DNA from: Aquitalea sp.
GTDB lineage: Bacteria; Pseudomonadota; Gammaproteobacteria; Burkholderiales; Chromobacteriaceae
Direction: 5' to 3'
Assembly (NCBI GenBank): GCA_019232735.1
Contig: JAFANL010000279.1
Location: 1 to 6,168 of the forward strand
Length of the DNA: 6,168 bases
Positions 3,970-6,168 of this stretch are shown piece by piece. The notes under the pieces were generated by a model. That model saw nothing but the letters and a program-made list of their open reading frames with translations. It did not search any database and had not been told where the DNA came from. Within the stretch, counting starts at the first letter, position 1, and the number at the start of each line of letters is the position of its first letter. Both the position numbers and the translations under genes were made by a program.

Positions 3970-6168
3970 TTAGTTCGGTTTGTCTTTACCCTGCGTAATG
4001 CTGACATCCACCGACGTGCTGTTTTCGAGTTGCAGGCTGCCGCCACCTTGCAAGTCGCCCACCCGGACCGGGATCTTGTCCTTCAGCTCCTTGCCTTTGG
4101 TGATCACCTTGTCCGCAGCCTGACCCAGCTTGCTGCTCTTGGCTTTGTCCAGCAAGGAGCTTTCAGGCTGATTGGCGGCATCGCTGATGGCGCTGCCGGC
4201 ATTGCTCAGGCTATTGGTGCCAGAGGTCTTTTTCTTGTTCACCACCTCGGCCGCTTCCTTGGCCAGGGCTGCCTGCTTGTCACGGTTGCTCTGCGGCGTA
4301 TTGCTTGCTGCATCTGCCGGAAGATCAGTGCTGGTCTTTTTCTTCAGGGTGAGCGTTGCACCGCCTGAAAGATCAAAACCGTTACTGGACGAAACCGCTT
4401 TCTCCTTGATAACCGTCCCGCCAGCGTCCAGCTGCACCGTGTCGGCAGCCTTCAGTGCCGAGCCCTCCAGCTTGATGTCCTTGCCGGCGGAGAGCTGCAG
4501 CTGGCCACCACTGGTGATGGCAGCCACATTGGCCGTGTCTTTATTGCTCTGGCCATACTCGCCCGACAGCCCACCACTGACCGAGGCCTCCTTGTTCAGC
4601 TTGCCCTGGTCTGTACTGCTGCCACCGCTGCCACCGGCACTGATGCCGGCACCAATCTGGCTTGTGCTCGCGCTATCGTGCGCGGCAGTGATATTCAGCT
4701 GACCGCCAGCCGCCAGGGTGGTATTGCCAGCGCCGTTGATCTTGCTGCCCTCAAGACTCATATCACCGCCGCTACGGATGGTAATGCCGCCACCGCTTTG
4801 TACACTGGCCACCGTTTTGCTAGTGCTCTGGCTATCAGACTGGCTATAAGCGGCATCCACCGCCACCATGCCATTGGTCTGCTTGTTGCCGACGCCGCCG
4901 CCGGTTGAACCACCGGCGCTGAAGGAAGCACTGCCATCACGGGTACTGGACTGGCTCGTGCTGTTGGCCGCGGCAAAATTGACCTTGCCACCGGCAGCCA
5001 CCTCGGCGTCACCCTTGCTGGACAAGGCCGTGCCGGCGAAGTTGGCATCATTGCCCACCGAGATGGACAGCTTGCCGCCGCTATTGATCTTGCCGACCAC
5101 CGCTGTGCTGCTGCTGGACTGGCTGTTGCCACCACCCGCCGCCACGCTGACTTCACCACCGACCACATGCTCGGCATTGACATTCACCTGCAGCGACAGC
5201 GCAGCGTTAGCCTTGCTGCCGCTAGTGCGCGTCGTATCCTGCGCGGCCTGATAATCCAGCGATGCAGCCTTCAGGCTGGTATTGCCGCCGCTGCTGATGC
5301 TGGTACCGACCAGGGTGGTTCCCTGCGTGGAGTCACTGCTGAAATTACCACCCGTGGTAATGGTGGAAACCTTGGCCTTGTTGCTGATGCGGCTGTTCTG
5401 CGAATCGTCATGCGTGGTGCTGATGCTCCCGCCCACCGAGGCATCTGCCGTGGCACCACCGCTGACCGCGGCCGTAGCCGAAGCACCCGCATACATCCCG
5501 ACCCGGCCTTCCGAGCTTTGCTGACTGCTACTGCTATAGGTGCTGTCGCTGGCGGCATTGCTGGTAATGGTTTTTGCCGTCTGCTTGAAGTTGCCACCGG
5601 CACTGATGGCAGTGCCGGTATCCACGATGTCATTACTGGCCGTACGACTGAGGTTGCCGCCGGCCTTGATCTGCGACACCACGGCACTTGTGCTGCCATT
5701 CACGCTGGAGCTGCCGGAATTATTGACATAGTAGCCCGCACCTATCATGGCCGAGGCACCGGTATTGGCCATAATCTTGCCATTGGCATTGGCCCCGGCG
5801 CTGGCATCCAGATACAGGCCAGCCGTGGTGGTATTGCTGGATGAACTGGTCTGATGCACATCTTGCGCAGCATTGAAGTGCTGGCTGTCCGCCTTCAGGT
5901 CGACATTACCCTGTGCCGAAATGCTGGAACCGGTTACATCCAGCTGCTTGCCGGCATCCAGCTGCAGCTTGCCGCCGGCCTTGATCTGCGAGCCCTGATT
6001 GACGCTATCCAGGCTGCTGTCGGTCCCGGTAACCGCCTGCAGCAGGGTCAGCTTGTTGGACGAGCTGGCCCCGGTACTGGCGCTGGCACTGGCGTTGACC
6101 ACCGTCGCCGTATTCACACCGGCGGCAGCGTTGGCATTATTGTTACTCGACCCCATCAGCCCGATGGA
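3970..6168 (-). CDS. Filamentous-haemagglutinin-like adhesin, C-terminal part (open at right edge)
   Basis: These are the last 732 residues of a large surface protein of the filamentous haemagglutinin/haemagglutinin-repeat family. Such proteins are exported by two-partner secretion and fold as long beta-helical fibres for adhesion, aggregation or contact-dependent inhibition. The reading frame is open to the window edge, so the true N-terminus, secretion domain and TpsB partner are not seen; the ATG at 6156 is internal. Numbering from that Met, six degenerate repeats with signature GG-x-L/F...G-x2-I/L start at about 56, 161, 264, 355, 450 and 545. Ser, Gly, Ala, Asn and Thr dominate, and Cys is absent. 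Residues about 605-696 are a Lys/Ala-rich, probably helical tail, followed by a last beta-like motif (GGGSLQLENS, 704-713) and the basic end QGKDKPN. No VENN motif or recognisable toxin domain is present, so a structural adhesin is more likely than CdiA. Transcription should end at the hairpin just downstream. Confidence 0.88.
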   Translation of the reverse strand, partial: SIGLMGSSNNNANAAAGVNTATVVNASASASTGASSSNKLTLLQAVTGTDSSLDSVNQGSQIKAGGKLQLDAGKQLDVTGSSISAQGNVDLKADSQHFNAAQDVHQTSSSSNTTTAGLYLDASAGANANGKIMANTGASAMIGAGYYVNNSGSSSVNGSTSAVVSQIKAGGNLSRTASNDIVDTGTAISAGGNFKQTAKTITSNAASDSTYSSSSQQSSEGRVGMYAGASATAAVSGGATADASVGGSISTTHDDSQNSRISNKAKVSTITTGGNFSSDSTQGTTLVGTSISSGGNTSLKAASLDYQAAQDTTRTSGSKANAALSLQVNVNAEHVVGGEVSVAAGGGNSQSSSSTAVVGKINSGGKLSISVGNDANFAGTALSSKGDAEVAAGGKVNFAAANSTSQSSTRDGSASFSAGGSTGGGVGNKQTNGMVAVDAAYSQSDSQSTSKTVASVQSGGGITIRSGGDMSLEGSKINGAGNTTLAAGGQLNITAAHDSASTSQIGAGISAGGSGGSSTDQGKLNKEASVSGGLSGEYGQSNKDTANVAAITSGGQLQLSAGKDIKLEGSALKAADTVQLDAGGTVIKEKAVSSSNGFDLSGGATLTLKKKTSTDLPADAASNTPQSNRDKQAALAKEAAEVVNKKKTSGTNSLSNAGSAISDAANQPESSLLDKAKSSKLGQAADKVITKGKELKDKIPVRVGDLQGGGSLQLENSTSVDVSITQGKDKPN
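4408..5991 (-). repeat. Six degenerate haemagglutinin repeats within the adhesin
   Basis: Protein-level repeats begin at nt 5991, 5676, 5367, 5094, 4809 and 4524 (reading leftward), giving units of 104-105, 103, 91, 95 and 95 residues, with the last running to about 4408. Each opens with a variant of S-x-I-x-x-GG (SQIKAGG, SQIKAGG, STITTGG, GKINSGG, ASVQSGG, AAITSGG), has a second glycine-rich turn about 25 residues on, and most then carry an AA-x-D/N-x(3-4)-T/S-S element before a Ser-rich, variable stretch. They resemble the Fil_haemagg_2 type. The units are well diverged from one another rather than recent exact duplications. Confidence 0.8.

Noticed and set aside
3970..4405. Contact-dependent inhibition toxin (CdiA-CT) with an immunity gene
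   Set aside because: No VENN-like junction or nuclease-type motif is seen, and no small gene fits between the adhesin stop and the terminator.
5167..5844. Plus-strand open frames opposite the adhesin, including this one and 4172-4702
   Set aside because: Low-complexity Ala/Gly/Leu-rich products that are complements of the repeat-rich adhesin; no independent signals.
4408..5991. CRISPR array or DNA-level tandem repeat in the adhesin region
   Set aside because: The periodicity exists at protein level with diverged DNA; there are no short identical repeats with regular spacers.

Overview
The window is GC-rich, proteobacterial-type DNA. Dense long ORFs, an anaerobic (class III) ribonucleotide reductase under apparent FNR/NrdR control, a large hybrid sensor kinase and a two-partner-secretion type adhesin together suggest a facultatively anaerobic betaproteobacterium. 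A Neisseriales/Chromobacteriaceae relative is plausible, but that is an inference from gene style, not a measured placement.

Left part (1-1850, minus strand): class III ribonucleoside-triphosphate reductase. The catalytic chain NrdD (129-1850, 573 aa) starts directly in the catalytic barrel with no ATP-cone, and stops just after its C-terminal zinc-binding motif. A second short gene (95 to the window edge) has its own Shine-Dalgarno sequence 33 bp downstream. It begins the sequence that in ordinary NrdD proteins leads into the glycyl-radical loop. The radical domain therefore appears to be a separate polypeptide, a split class III RNR. The radical glycine itself and any activase gene (nrdG) lie outside the window.

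Control region (1851-2142): a very AT-rich 50 bp upstream of nrdD carries two perfect NrdR-box cores (centres 30 bp apart) that together form a perfect 12-bp-arm inverted repeat reaching almost to the start codon. A perfect FNR/ANR palindrome (TTGAT-N4-ATCAA) lies about 84 bp upstream of the nrdD start. This fits activation without oxygen plus repression by the dNTP-sensing repressor NrdR. The rest holds a consensus -10 element for the divergent gene and little else.

Middle (2143-3915, plus strand): a membrane hybrid histidine kinase with about six N-terminal membrane segments, HisKA, HATPase_c and a C-terminal receiver domain, with no separate response regulator in the window. It converges on the next gene, with a hairpin plus T-tract terminator between them that serves the minus-strand gene.

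Right part (3970-6168, minus strand): the C-terminal 732 residues of a filamentous-haemagglutinin-like surface protein. It has six degenerate repeats of about 91-104 aa, a Lys/Ala-rich tail, and then a short final strand motif. No contact-dependent-inhibition toxin domain is visible. The gene is open through the right edge.
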